DNA from: Pseudomaricurvus alcaniphilus
GTDB lineage: Bacteria > Pseudomonadota > Gammaproteobacteria > Pseudomonadales > Cellvibrionaceae
DNA length: 64,000 bases
Assembly (NCBI RefSeq): GCF_011440395.1
Contig: NZ_JAAOIX010000002.1
Coordinates: forward strand, 372,001 to 436,000
Direction: 5' to 3'
Position 1 is the stretch's first letter; each line of letters begins with the position of its first letter. The notes under the pieces were generated by a model. That model did not search any database, was not told the origin of the DNA, and saw only the letters and a program-made list of their open reading frames with translations. Shown one piece after another: positions 53,504 through 62,749 of the stretch. A program made the position numbers and the translations under genes.

Positions 53504-55834
53504 TTAACTAGAGACTTTTTCCCAACGCTGAATCATGTCGAGCAAGTCTGCTTTTCGAACCGGCTTGGCGAGGTAATCATTCATGCCTGCTTGCAGAAAT
53601 TTTTCTCTATCACCCGCCATTGCGTTGGCAGTGAAAGCAATAATGGGCGTACTGCTGTTGTTTGAATGAGGCGCCCTGATTTTACGAGCTGCTGCGACTC
53701 CGTCCAGATTAGGCATGGAGATATCCATTAAGATTACATCATAGTGCTTGATCATGGCAGCGGCTACCGCTTCGACGCCGTCGCTGGCAATATCAATCTC
53801 ATAATTATGAGCATCTAGCATTGAAGTAATGACCAGTTGATTGGTTTTTACATCGTCAACCAATAGTACACAACATGGACGTTGGTCACTGTGGCGATAT
53901 TCGCCAGCGCTCGCTATTCGGTTTTTTACTCCTTCGCCTGGCCGACTATCAACTACCAATGGCAAACAGACTTGAACAGTAGTACCCCTGCCTGGCTCGC
54001 TGTCCAGATAGATTTTTCCTTGCATTGCCGTGACCAGCTTCCTGCAAATAGACAGCCCCAGACCGATACCACCATGACAATTGTTAGCCTCAGGTTCATT
54101 TCGGGTAAAAGGATCGAATACTGTTTCAATATGTTCTTCGGGTATACCAATCCCAGTGTCAGAAATTCTGAAAATTACGTTCATTTGGCTATCGGATACA
54201 GATTCAAAACCAGTGTAGATTTCTACACTCCCTGTATCTGTAAATTTAATGGCATTATCGAGTGTGTTGAGTAAAATCTGCCGGATACGATCCTGATCAC
54301 CCAGTAGATTGTCTGGCATCCCGGGCATTACTGTAACCTTAAGCAAAAGATCTTTTTCTCTTACTTTACTAGTCATCTGGCTGGCTATCGACCTGACCAG
54401 GTCCTCAATGTTTAAAGGACTTAAGGTAAGTGCTACGTTCTCAGCTTCTATCATGCTGATGTCGAGTATGTCATTCAAAAGCAGCAACAGATGACTAGCG
54501 GAGTCTTTGGCAGTTTTTATGTAATATTGTTGTCTGTCATTAAGCTTCTGGTCCTCCTGCAGTACTTCAAGCAAGCCGAGCACACTATTTAAAGGAGTTC
54601 GGACTTCATGGCTAACGTTGGCCAAAAACCGGGTCTTGGTCCGATTGGCCTGCTCGGCTGATTCTTTGGCATCACACAGGGCTTTTTCACTGGCTTTAAG
54701 GTCGCTAATGTCAGTGTGTAGGCAGACCGTACCACCGTCTCGCATAGCCCGTTGGACCACTCTCAGCCAGCGGCCATCCTCGAGTTTTATATCCTCGCTC
54801 GGCGCCGGCGTTCTGCCTGAACACGGGGGGTGAACGTGAGCTTCCGTCATCAACTCGCACTGGTCATAATTTTCACTTAGCAATTGGCGCGCCGCGCCAG
54901 ATTGAATCGCCTTTTTGACAAATGGGTATAGCTTGACAAGATTATCGTTGTAAATTGACAACCTCTTATCGGCATCAAAGATCATAAAGCCCTCGGGCAG
55001 GGCTTCTATTGCATCCCGAAATCGGCGCTCACTGCGAATCCGGGCGGCAGTATTTTTATCGAGTGTCAGGCGCAGTTTCCTCGGCAATCGCAATAGGTAG
55101 TAAATCAGCGCAGAAATAAGAGCGGCCATTAACGCATAAAGCTCATAGCGCCAGAGGTACCCCGACCAGTTATTTTTCCAGCCTTCGAGCGAAACGAATG
55201 AGACCTGCCAGCCTATCGCCATAATAATGGAAAACACTATCGCCGCGCAGAGCAGCGATACATCGCGTCGCCCCATACAGCTCGGGTATCCCTTTGTCCA
55301 TCGCCACAACCCACGGGTAATCGTGGATTTTCCCAAGGCCATTTCCGCACTGCGCTGGCGGATATGGGCCTCCACTATTTGGCCGGCATCGTGAAGGTCT
55401 ACCTTATTCTGGTGGGTAAAAAGACGGGGGCAGGTATCGATAATGCACAGCGTGCCGATGCGGTAGCCATTTTCTGTATGCAGGGGATAGCCGGCATAGA
55501 AGCGAATCTTCGGATCCGAAATCACCAGTGGATTATCGGCAAAGCGTTCATCCTTGAGGGTATCTTCAACAACAAATACCTCCTCCTGGTGAATGGCGTG
55601 GCCACAAAAGGATAGCGAGCGGTCGGTTTCACAAACCTCGAGCCCCTGTTTGGATTTAAACCACTGGCGCTCGCTATCCACAAGACTAATTAATGCGATT
55701 GGAACACTGAAATGGGATTTTATATAGCGCGTTATTGCGTCGAAACGCTCCTCGCTATCGGTGTCTAGCAGCTTGAGAGAAAATAGCTCCGCCAGTCGCT
55801 CTTTTTCGTCAATAGTGGGTTTGGCACTGTGCAT
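53504..55834 (-). CDS. hybrid histidine kinase with GAF, two membrane helices and PAS domains
   Basis: 776 residues: GAF (about 20-160; LSFCGHAIHQEEVFVVEDTL, AGYPLHTENGYRIGTLCIID), two hydrophobic helices (about 190-250), PAS (about 275-380), HisKA with the His in FLANVSHEVRTPLN (about 410), HATPase with GGIGLGLSICRKLVTAMQG, and a C-terminal REC (Asp in VILMDISMPNLDG). A GAF domain on the N-terminal side and two short helices give an unusual membrane topology. It is preceded by a sigma-54-type promoter. Confidence 0.9.
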   Translation of the reverse strand: MHSAKPTIDEKERLAELFSLKLLDTDSEERFDAITRYIKSHFSVPIALISLVDSERQWFKSKQGLEVCETDRSLSFCGHAIHQEEVFVVEDTLKDERFADNPLVISDPKIRFYAGYPLHTENGYRIGTLCIIDTCPRLFTHQNKVDLHDAGQIVEAHIRQRSAEMALGKSTITRGLWRWTKGYPSCMGRRDVSLLCAAIVFSIIMAIGWQVSFVSLEGWKNNWSGYLWRYELYALMAALISALIYYLLRLPRKLRLTLDKNTAARIRSERRFRDAIEALPEGFMIFDADKRLSIYNDNLVKLYPFVKKAIQSGAARQLLSENYDQCELMTEAHVHPPCSGRTPAPSEDIKLEDGRWLRVVQRAMRDGGTVCLHTDISDLKASEKALCDAKESAEQANRTKTRFLANVSHEVRTPLNSVLGLLEVLQEDQKLNDRQQYYIKTAKDSASHLLLLLNDILDISMIEAENVALTLSPLNIEDLVRSIASQMTSKVREKDLLLKVTVMPGMPDNLLGDQDRIRQILLNTLDNAIKFTDTGSVEIYTGFESVSDSQMNVIFRISDTGIGIPEEHIETVFDPFTRNEPEANNCHGGIGLGLSICRKLVTAMQGKIYLDSEPGRGTTVQVCLPLVVDSRPGEGVKNRIASAGEYRHSDQRPCCVLLVDDVKTNQLVITSMLDAHNYEIDIASDGVEAVAAAMIKHYDVILMDISMPNLDGVAAARKIRAPHSNNSSTPIIAFTANAMAGDREKFLQAGMNDYLAKPVRKADLLDMIQRWEKVSS

Positions 55835-55880
55835 GAGGAGTCCTGCCGACAGAATAAAACAATGTTAACAAAGCTACTCC

Positions 55881-55897
55881 AAGCAATTGCCATTCCA
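55881..55897 (-). promoter_or_regulatory. candidate sigma-54 promoter of the GAF hybrid kinase
   Basis: Minus strand GTGGAATGGCAATTGCTT: GG-N10-GC with a perfect TTGC -12 box, about 48 bp before the start codon. This is the best match to the consensus (TGGCACGNNNNTTGCW) in the window. Confidence 0.6.
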
Positions 55898-55960
55898 CCC
55901 CTATCTCATTGAAATATAGCCATTATTTCCGGATATCCGGCTCTGGTGCAAACTAATGAC

Positions 55961-55990
55961 GAAAATGCCTTGCAAATTGCAAGGCATTTT
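55961..55990 (-). terminator. terminator at the end of the Tad pilus operon
   Basis: AAAATGCCTTGCAA and TTGCAAGGCATTTT are 14-bp perfect inverted repeats with one base between them, and the minus-strand copy ends in TTTT. It lies just after the stop of the Cys-rich pilin-like gene (56014). Confidence 0.8.
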
Positions 55991-56013
55991 GATGCGTGCA
56001 ATATTTTCCAGGG

Positions 56014-57066
56014 TTACCTCTCAGCCTCTGGTGCAGTGGATATCCACTGCTCATCTCCACCGACTGCCGTGGGCAAATTTACCTGGAAGGGTGGCTGGAA
56101 ATCCTCGAGGGCGTTTTTCTCCGGATCGTTGATGTCCGGAACAGACTCCGCGCGAACAAGACCGGCACCCTGGCACGCCAGGCCGCCATTCAGGGGGTCC
56201 ACTTTAGCTTCAGTGCCGGTGGGGCAACACTGGCCTTCAGCGAGGCCAAGAAGCGCACCGGCATCATAATAGCCCGCCGGACAGGCGCATTTGTCGCGTC
56301 CGTTTTTTTCGACAATACCACAGGCATCCGGGCCAACCTGGGGGCAAGTGGTAGAGCCTGAATTTGCACTCGATGGGCAGAAACGTGGCGACTCGCCAAC
56401 GGGAAGCGGCAGGACAAACGGCGATTCGCAGGGTTCACCGAAGACCACTTTCTGGGAGACATAACGAGAACCAGTGACCGCAGTCAGCGTATTGACAGGG
56501 CAGATTTCTGTGGTTTGTCGGTACAGGTAACCTTTAATTCTGTCCGGAGAAGCGCCGATGGCATAATTAGGCGCTCCTTGCAAAGCGTGAAAGTAGCTCA
56601 CAGCGCCTGTATCCACGGAAGCAATATCTACCCCACGGTTATCGAAAACTTCGGAGCTGGTGGGCTTGATACAGGGATCACCCTGACAGTTTAATTGGGT
56701 ATAGTAAATCGGCTCACGGCTGGTAAAGCGGTCATCGCGAACCCCGATCAGGGCGCGCAAGGCGCGCGAATCACCATTGCTATCCGCCGCCAGTGTCCGG
56801 TCAATATAAAACAAGAGCGGCGCTTCGTGCTCATCCAGGCCGACCATAGGCCCGAGCACCCGGTTATTACTGTCAGCGATGACTACGCTACGGTCCTGGT
56901 GCTTGAATTTGTACTTAATGAGCGCATCCCTGATCGCTATAATCCCTGCGAAGCTGCCGATAACCAGGATAGTAGTAATCAATATGAGTTCTATGGTCAG
57001 TACAAAACCCCGCTGTCGGTGCAAGCTGACCCCGGACTTTGGGTAGTATTTGAAATCTGGTTTCAT
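56014..57066 (-). CDS. Cys-rich pilin-like protein of the Tad locus
   Basis: 350 residues. It has a prepilin-type N-terminus, RG followed by FVLTIELILITTILVIGSFA, like the small pilin-like protein at 61048. In both, Glu is at +6 if cleaved after Gly, one residue later than in classical prepilins. The C-terminal half has about 12 Cys in pairs (CPAGYYDAG, CCPTG), suggesting a disulphide-rich or EGF-like tip domain. It may be a minor pilin or adhesin of the Tad pilus; no homologue is recalled with certainty. Confidence 0.6.
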   Translation of the reverse strand: MKPDFKYYPKSGVSLHRQRGFVLTIELILITTILVIGSFAGIIAIRDALIKYKFKHQDRSVVIADSNNRVLGPMVGLDEHEAPLLFYIDRTLAADSNGDSRALRALIGVRDDRFTSREPIYYTQLNCQGDPCIKPTSSEVFDNRGVDIASVDTGAVSYFHALQGAPNYAIGASPDRIKGYLYRQTTEICPVNTLTAVTGSRYVSQKVVFGEPCESPFVLPLPVGESPRFCPSSANSGSTTCPQVGPDACGIVEKNGRDKCACPAGYYDAGALLGLAEGQCCPTGTEAKVDPLNGGLACQGAGLVRAESVPDINDPEKNALEDFQPPFQVNLPTAVGGDEQWISTAPEAER

Positions 57067-57113
57067 AATCCGACCTTATAGTAATAAAACGTTCTGCAGA
57101 GGCAACCCGGCAT

Positions 57114-57953
57114 CTAGAAAATGTCGCCTAATAGCTCTAACACATTGAGAATTTGAATGCCTGCCGGGAACAGTACCAGCATTAAAAACATTGGAAAACA
57201 AGTCAACAATACGGGCAGCATCGTCTCCATGGTCTTGCGATTAATCCGCGCGGTGTCCTGTTGCTTCCTTTGCATTCGAAGTATCTTAGCCTGGGACTGA
57301 AGAGCGTCGATCATCGGTGTGCCCATCTCCAGCCCGACATTAACTACCGTCGCCAGCCGGTGCACCGACTCTACACCGGTGCGCTGCGCCAGCCGGGTAA
57401 AGGCCAATTGCCTGGCTCGCCCCGCATCCAGCTCCCGAGAGATCAACGCCACCTCTTCTGCGAGTGGATTGGCTTGGTGGAGGCCATATTGGGCGGCCTT
57501 GCGAAAAGCCTGGTTAAGGCTGAAGCCGGAATTGAGATTAACGATCATCAAGCCGAGAAAAAACTCCAGCGACGAACTGATTTGTTGGCGACGCTTCTTG
57601 CGCTGCCACAGCAACCACAAGTCACAAGCAAAAAAAGCCGGTATCGCACTGAGCGGGTAGAGGTATAGCGGCACAGCCCGCGGCGACACCTCCAACAGTA
57701 GAACACCAACCAGTACCACACTGGCGCATTTTATCGCCCAGTAAAGCATTACCGTATCCCCCGGCGATAGACCGCACTGGCGCACCAGGTTATGGGGATA
57801 GCAACGTGGCCCGGGAATATCCGGATTAGGTCGATCAATTAATTTGTCTACGCTGACAGTAGCGGCCCGATTGGAGTATAGCAGCAGTATTAATACCCCC
57901 GTAATCACCAGAATCGCCAACAGCACTATATCAAGCCAGAATGATGAGATCAC
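57114..57953 (-). CDS. tadC: Tad pilus inner-membrane protein TadC
   Basis: 279 residues with the T2SSF/TadC domain: hydrophobic helices at about 8-28, 75-115 and 245-275, and the family segment QISSSLEFFLGLMIVNLNSG, with RTGVESVHRLATVVNVGLEMG. It forms the inner-membrane platform with TadB. It starts at GTG 57953, overlapping the tadB stop (GTGA). Confidence 0.88.
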   Translation of the reverse strand: MISSFWLDIVLLAILVITGVLILLLYSNRAATVSVDKLIDRPNPDIPGPRCYPHNLVRQCGLSPGDTVMLYWAIKCASVVLVGVLLLEVSPRAVPLYLYPLSAIPAFFACDLWLLWQRKKRRQQISSSLEFFLGLMIVNLNSGFSLNQAFRKAAQYGLHQANPLAEEVALISRELDAGRARQLAFTRLAQRTGVESVHRLATVVNVGLEMGTPMIDALQSQAKILRMQRKQQDTARINRKTMETMLPVLLTCFPMFLMLVLFPAGIQILNVLELLGDIF

Positions 57954-58834
57954 AATTCACTCCTGAGGATCTTGCGCAACCACAAAACCCCGACAATTTG
58001 CAGTACCACTGCAGTCCCTAAATATGTGATGCCATGGGGATGATTCAGCAGGGAATCAAACCAGCTCGGGCTTTGCCACAAAAGCAAGGGGATGAGCAAA
58101 TAGGGCAACAAACCGGAGAAAATAGCGGCGTAGCGGGCGCCAGACAGTTGCCCCACCACTACCGCACGCTGGCGAATACGTTCGTGCATCAATTGCGATA
58201 CTGATGCCAGCATGGCGGCATAATTGCTGCCTGACTGATAATGGGCAATGAGTGACTGGGCAAATAGCCGCGTGCCTTCAGAATTGTAACGTGTAAGCAT
58301 ACGGCTCACAGATTGATCCGCGCTTAGGCCAAGTTTCAATCGTGACGCCACTTCCCCCAGCTCCGCTTTTAACGGCTCGGAAGTTGATTGAGCCGCGACT
58401 TCGATTGCCTGACGGGGTGGAAACCCGGCGACCAGGGAAGCGCGAATTGTATTGAGGCATTCCGCCAGACCTGTTTCCACCCGTCGAATTCGCCAGCTGG
58501 CAAGGTCGCCAATAGTAACAAAGGCAATAACAAGAACTGCGAAGGCCGCGATTACAGCGAGCGCGAAGTACTCCGGCAACAAAGTCAGGAACAGAGATAT
58601 AACAAATAGCGCCAACATCAAGGTGCATGCGATTATCAGAGATAACGGCAATTGTATTCCGAGAGTACGAAGCCAGCCTTGCAGCGCAACTCCTTCTGAT
58701 TGACTTTCCCGGTACTGCTGGCCCCCACCCGGTGGCGGCTCCACATCAACCCTGCGTAACTGGATCCAGCGACGAAGAAAATATCCCGTCGCCAGAATGC
58801 CCACCGCAAGTGCAAATACTTCCAGCAGTTTCAC
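57950..58834 (-). CDS. tadB: Tad pilus inner-membrane protein TadB
   Basis: 294 residues with the GspF-like/TadB domain: helices at about 5-20, 65-115 and 240-290, and the family segment LAECLNTIRASLVAGFPPRQ. Together with TadC it anchors the assembly platform. GTG start 58834 overlaps the tadA stop (GTGA), indicating translational coupling. Confidence 0.88.
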   Translation of the reverse strand: MKLLEVFALAVGILATGYFLRRWIQLRRVDVEPPPGGGQQYRESQSEGVALQGWLRTLGIQLPLSLIIACTLMLALFVISLFLTLLPEYFALAVIAAFAVLVIAFVTIGDLASWRIRRVETGLAECLNTIRASLVAGFPPRQAIEVAAQSTSEPLKAELGEVASRLKLGLSADQSVSRMLTRYNSEGTRLFAQSLIAHYQSGSNYAAMLASVSQLMHERIRQRAVVVGQLSGARYAAIFSGLLPYLLIPLLLWQSPSWFDSLLNHPHGITYLGTAVVLQIVGVLWLRKILRSEL

Positions 58835-60165
58835 CGGGAATTTCCTTGCAACAACTCATTGAAAGCTGCCACCGCGAACCCCTTGGATTGGAGTATTTCT
58901 GCCAGCACACTCTGATTGCCATTGGCGACATGTTGACCGCGAATTACTCCCTCATCGCTTTGGCCCTGGTTTTCAAAGTGAAAGAGCTCACGAACGCTGT
59001 AATTATCGTCACCCGGCAATAGCTCACTGATACTGACCACCCGCCGGCTGCCATCACGGAAGCGCATGACTTGCACAATGAGCTGAACCGAGGCCGCGAT
59101 CATTTGTCTTACAACAGTCAGGTTAAGGCCGTTATCTCCCATTAACGCCAACGTTTCCAGGCGACTGAGAACATCGTGGGGAGAGTTGGCATGGACCGTG
59201 GTCAGGCTGCCGTCGTGACCGATATTCATGGCCTGCAACATTTCCAGCACTTCCTCTCCCCTTACTTCACCGACGATAATGCGATCGGCGCGCATTCTCA
59301 AAGCCGTTCGCACCAGGTCACGCAGGCTGATATTGCCATTGCCATCGCTGTTCGCCGGTCTGGCTTCGAGTGGGATGACATGGGGATGCTGGAGCTTCAG
59401 TTCCGCTGTCTCCTCTACCGTAACTATGCGCTCACCGGTAGGGATAAAGCCGGAAATGGCGTTGAGCAGGCTGGTTTTTCCGGCTCCGGCACTACCGGCA
59501 ATTACAGTATTAATACCGGCATTGATTGCTATTTGCAGAAAACGCAGCATGTCATCACTGATAAAACCGGAATCCACGAGATTTGTTGCTGTCATTCGTT
59601 CTGAATGAAAGCGTCGAATCGATACTACAATACCCTTGGCGCACAGCGGCGGTATAACCGCATGCAGGCGACTGCCATCCTCAAGGCGAGTATCAATTGT
59701 GGGCTGCCTGGCGTCCAGATGGCGTCCCTGCATAGAGACGATTCGATCGAGAAAGCGACGCAGGTGGTCTTCATCATCAAAGTACAGCTCCGTGCGGGTG
59801 AGTGAACCATTACGCTCAACCCAGATTTCTTCAGCGCCATTAATCAGAATATCTGTGACGGCTGGATCAATCATCAACTGGGAAATAGGACCGAGACCAT
59901 TGAGCTCTTCATATACATCATTCTTAAGCTGCTCTATTTGCTTGTTTGAAAGGTTAGCCCGACGATTACTCTCCAGGCCACTTATTATTTCCTCCAGCCG
60001 GCGCCTTACAAATGCACGATCTTTAAGCAATTCAACACTTTCATCTTCCATGCTATCAATAATTCTGTTGTGCAGATAACTGCGAAGCTGCTTGATGTAA
60101 TCAGTATCACAATCGTTTGCTAAACTGATGTCATGGGTTCGTTCGTAACGACTTAGAGTATACAT
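58831..60165 (-). CDS. tadA: Tad pilus assembly ATPase TadA/CpaF
   Basis: About 444 residues, the size of CpaF ATPases. Walker A is GSAGAGKTSLLN (about residue 230), with ASP/Walker B and His boxes of the T2SS/Tad ATPase family (VRTALRMRADRIIVGEVRG; GHDGSLTTVHANSPHD). It powers pilus assembly. A GTG at 60177 or ATG 60165 may start translation; the ATG, following GAGG by 11 nt, is preferred. Confidence 0.92.
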   Translation of the reverse strand: MYTLSRYERTHDISLANDCDTDYIKQLRSYLHNRIIDSMEDESVELLKDRAFVRRRLEEIISGLESNRRANLSNKQIEQLKNDVYEELNGLGPISQLMIDPAVTDILINGAEEIWVERNGSLTRTELYFDDEDHLRRFLDRIVSMQGRHLDARQPTIDTRLEDGSRLHAVIPPLCAKGIVVSIRRFHSERMTATNLVDSGFISDDMLRFLQIAINAGINTVIAGSAGAGKTSLLNAISGFIPTGERIVTVEETAELKLQHPHVIPLEARPANSDGNGNISLRDLVRTALRMRADRIIVGEVRGEEVLEMLQAMNIGHDGSLTTVHANSPHDVLSRLETLALMGDNGLNLTVVRQMIAASVQLIVQVMRFRDGSRRVVSISELLPGDDNYSVRELFHFENQGQSDEGVIRGQHVANGNQSVLAEILQSKGFAVAAFNELLQGNSR

Positions 60166-60190
60166 AACAGTTTTCACCTCACAATTTCAG

Positions 60191-60961
60191 TTAGAGTCCA
60201 ATACGTACCTTGCTACGCTGCAGACCTGAGACAACCTCTACTTCCCGGTAGGTTTTTTCCGGATCGACATTAATTTTTTTTCCCATGGCGATGTCATGGG
60301 CGCTGTGGAGGATCAAGGACACCTTATCTTTCGCTCCAATACTGGCGAGAGGAAACACGTCGGCGGGTCGCACTGCCATCACCAACGAAGGATGGCCAGG
60401 GCTTATCTCCCGCTCACTGCTGTTCGGTTGCAGCAGGCTCATAACCCCCTTATCTTTTTCTACCAAATTGCCCTTCTCAGGATTGATAATACCAATCAAC
60501 TGTATGTCCCTTGCTACGGTACGTACAACCCGATTACCGCGCACAACGACATCGAGGCGATCACCGGTACTTAGCTTGGAAAAAGGCATGCCACCATGAA
60601 CATTTGGTAACGTATACAGTACCCGGCCCGCCGGTATCGCATGAGACAAGGATGTCTGCGCCGGTAGCTTTATATCTTGCTGACGAACGAGGTCACCAGA
60701 CCTTTTTCCGATCTTGAGCTCCCTGCCGAGCAATTGACGGGGGTTCTGAATGCTGGTTTCGGTAAGGTCTTTATCAATCCGCACCTGTTCCAGGCTATCG
60801 CGAGTAATAATGGATCCCTGGGGCAAGTTGGCGCTCATCACCCACGCCGGTGTCGTAGTAATGCGTTCAAACTGTCGAAATCCAAGAATCGAGGTAACCA
60901 TGCTTGAAGCGATAAACAGAGCGATGGCCCCTGTTACACTACCTGTCATTCTACGTTTCAT
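60191..60961 (-). CDS. cpaB: Tad pilus assembly protein CpaB/RcpC
   Basis: 256 residues. N-terminal membrane helix (GAIALFIASSMVTSILGF), then an SAF domain (about 40-100; VMSANLPQGSIITRDSLEQV) and the RcpC-type domain (about 115-210; LSTGDRLDVVVRGNRVVRTV). It works in the periplasm with the secretin. CGAGGTGAATT precedes the ATG. Confidence 0.85.
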   Translation of the reverse strand: MKRRMTGSVTGAIALFIASSMVTSILGFRQFERITTTPAWVMSANLPQGSIITRDSLEQVRIDKDLTETSIQNPRQLLGRELKIGKRSGDLVRQQDIKLPAQTSLSHAIPAGRVLYTLPNVHGGMPFSKLSTGDRLDVVVRGNRVVRTVARDIQLIGIINPEKGNLVEKDKGVMSLLQPNSSEREISPGHPSLVMAVRPADVFPLASIGAKDKVSLILHSAHDIAMGKKINVDPEKTYREVEVVSGLQRSKVRIGL

Positions 60962-61047
60962 AATTCACCTCGGTTACTATAAAGATCGACTTTTTTCGCC
61001 CCCGACTACCACCTCAATAGTGGTGGCAGCCAGGAGTGCGACACGGC

Positions 61048-61446
61048 TTAAGGAGCAGTCTGATTGCCTGCGGCAGTCAAGTCTGCGCCGACGCCGTTAT
61101 TGACCGATACGCCCTCATTCGCAGGTGAAGCCGTGAAGGTAAAGCCAGCGCCATCGCCTGCGCCTGTGTCAATGGCATCCTCAAACGAAGAGCCTGTAAC
61201 TTCTGCGGTAAGTTCAGCATTACGCAAGCCGTCGAAAGAATAGCTCTGGTTAAGGGAACCAATGGCCTCTGCTACATCTTCCATTTCTGCGGTGACAGCA
61301 TCACGCATAGTCACCAGGCCAACAGTCATCCCTATGACCATAACCGTGGTCAGCAGAACCAGTTCAGAGGTCATCACAAACCCTCCCTGCTTCTTCCTGG
61401 CAGGATGAATAGTGTTGGCGGAATCAATTTTCTGGATAGTTTTCAT
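61048..61446 (-). CDS. small Tad pilin-like protein
   Basis: 132 residues. A basic leader ending in KKQGG precedes FVMTSELVLLTTVMVIGMTV, a prepilin-type hydrophobic stretch with Glu at +6, followed by a short helix and a Gly/Ala/Asp-rich tail. It is longer than classical Flp pilins (about 60-80 residues) and lacks the Flp GxxxxEY cleavage pattern. It starts the Tad operon after a 540-bp region and a sigma-54-type promoter, so it may be the major pilin. Confidence 0.65.
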   Translation of the reverse strand: MKTIQKIDSANTIHPARKKQGGFVMTSELVLLTTVMVIGMTVGLVTMRDAVTAEMEDVAEAIGSLNQSYSFDGLRNAELTAEVTGSSFEDAIDTGAGDGAGFTFTASPANEGVSVNNGVGADLTAAGNQTAP

Positions 61447-61605
61447 GTTGTTTACCTTTTAGTCATGGTTGATTAAATGATCGGTTCGGGCTCACTGTTG
61501 GTCGCCGTTCCGATTGCCGCCAGGGAAATGAATACTGCTTTCATCATCTGGCAATTGTTTAGAGTCAACGGTGAAGTACATTTTTTGCTGTCTCTGTACC
61601 CTGTA

Positions 61606-61623
61606 TTGCGAACCCCATACCAA
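61606..61623 (-). promoter_or_regulatory. candidate sigma-54 promoter of the pilin/Tad operon
   Basis: Minus strand TTGGTATGGGGTTCGCAA: GG-N10-GC spacing, close to the EAL promoter candidate (TTGGTTT...TGCAA). About 160 bp before the pilin start, leaving room for an activator site and a long leader. Confidence 0.55.
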
Positions 61624-61860
61624 CATGCTCACCTCATGCGCGAAATTAAAAAAAATCAATAAAAAACAATGAGATACAAGATTCTTCGGGGCAATCAGTT
61701 ATTTTGTGAGCTGCGTCACATTGTTGTTGGAGTTACGATTCTTCAGAATCATTTGCAAAATACAACGCATATTCAATAACGAACGCCGGGCACCACAGCA
61801 CTGAGATAAAGGCCCACCTGGCACAGGTATATTTGCTGCAACTCGAGATTCAAGGATGGA

Positions 61861-61900
61861 ATAAACAGAAAAACGGCGCCACATAGTCATGGCGCCGTTT
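61861..61900 (-). terminator. rho-independent terminator after the TPR lipoprotein gene
   Basis: Minus strand AAACGGCGCC and GGCGCCGTTT pair around a 10-base loop and are followed by TTCTGTTTAT. It lies 85 bp after the TPR gene stop. Confidence 0.8.
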
Positions 61901-61984
61901 GGAACGATAATTACAGCAGTGAGTAACGAGCAAAATTATTTTCGCGCGTCTAGCCGCTTTTTGCCGCCGACAGCAGTGTCAGGT

Positions 61985-62719
61985 TTATCTGCTTGATCTG
62001 CTGGAACGCGAGTTGCACTCTTCCTGCTCACTGAGCATTAGCAGCCTCGAAATCGCTTGACGATGACTCGGCTCCGTATGCAGTACTTCGGTGAAATGCA
62101 AACAGGCCTGTGCATATTGGTTTTTGGCCTCGTGAATCAGTCCGAGATGGTAGTGTGTGCGCCAGGGGGGAGCGCCCAACCGGTCCGCTGACTCGATGGC
62201 CAGCAGCGACCGGTCGTAGCGGCCTTCAAGATAATAGATCGCTGCTTGTACTTCATACAGCGCCGGGTAATCCGGGGCCAGCTTTAGCTGGCGCTCAACT
62301 GTTGCTCGCGCGAGTGTGAAATTGCCCTCCGCCAGCGCCAGTCGACTGCGCAAAACAGCAGCTTCCGGTGCGATAATCGGCATCGCGAGGACCTGGTCCA
62401 AAGCGAACTGGCTGTCCAGTCGCCGTCCCAACTGAAACTGCACCAGCGCGGTGGTTGTCAGAATGGTCGGATCGCCAGGAAATTCGAGGGCCAAACCTTC
62501 CAGTTCTCGCACTAACCTGCGACAGTCCAACAGATGGTTGTTGTGGCGGTGGCACTCGACCCCATGATCAAGGTCAACCTTGTACTCATCCAGCAACTGG
62601 TTCAGGCGCAAGTCCGGGTCAAAACTCTGTTGCTTGCCAGCCAGGGATGTGCAGCCCTGTATCAGGGTAAGTCCAACAACAATCAGTGCAGGCAGTACTT
62701 TTTTCACTATTTTAATCAT
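61985..62719 (-). CDS. TPR-repeat lipoprotein, TadD-like
   Basis: 244 residues: lipoprotein signal (LPALIVVGLTLIQGCTSL, Cys about residue 23), then three to four TPR-like helical repeats (for example YPALYEVQAAIYYLEGRYDR; WRTHYHLGLIHEAKNQYAQA). TadD-like TPR lipoproteins assist secretin assembly in Tad systems. AGGAATATCGA precedes the ATG. Co-transcribed with the secretin gene 31 bp upstream. Confidence 0.8.
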   Translation of the reverse strand: MIKIVKKVLPALIVVGLTLIQGCTSLAGKQQSFDPDLRLNQLLDEYKVDLDHGVECHRHNNHLLDCRRLVRELEGLALEFPGDPTILTTTALVQFQLGRRLDSQFALDQVLAMPIIAPEAAVLRSRLALAEGNFTLARATVERQLKLAPDYPALYEVQAAIYYLEGRYDRSLLAIESADRLGAPPWRTHYHLGLIHEAKNQYAQACLHFTEVLHTEPSHRQAISRLLMLSEQEECNSRSSRSSR

Positions 62720-62749
62720 TCGATATTCCTCGCTATCTGTAGTCAGTAT

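Larger units (their letters stand above)
61447..61984. other. 538-bp region upstream of the pilin gene
   Basis: Holds a candidate sigma-54 promoter (61606-61623), a terminator hairpin (61871-61900) ending the TPR/secretin unit, and AT-rich DNA. A frame of 63 codons at 61699-61890 (-) has no support and was not accepted. Confidence 0.6.
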
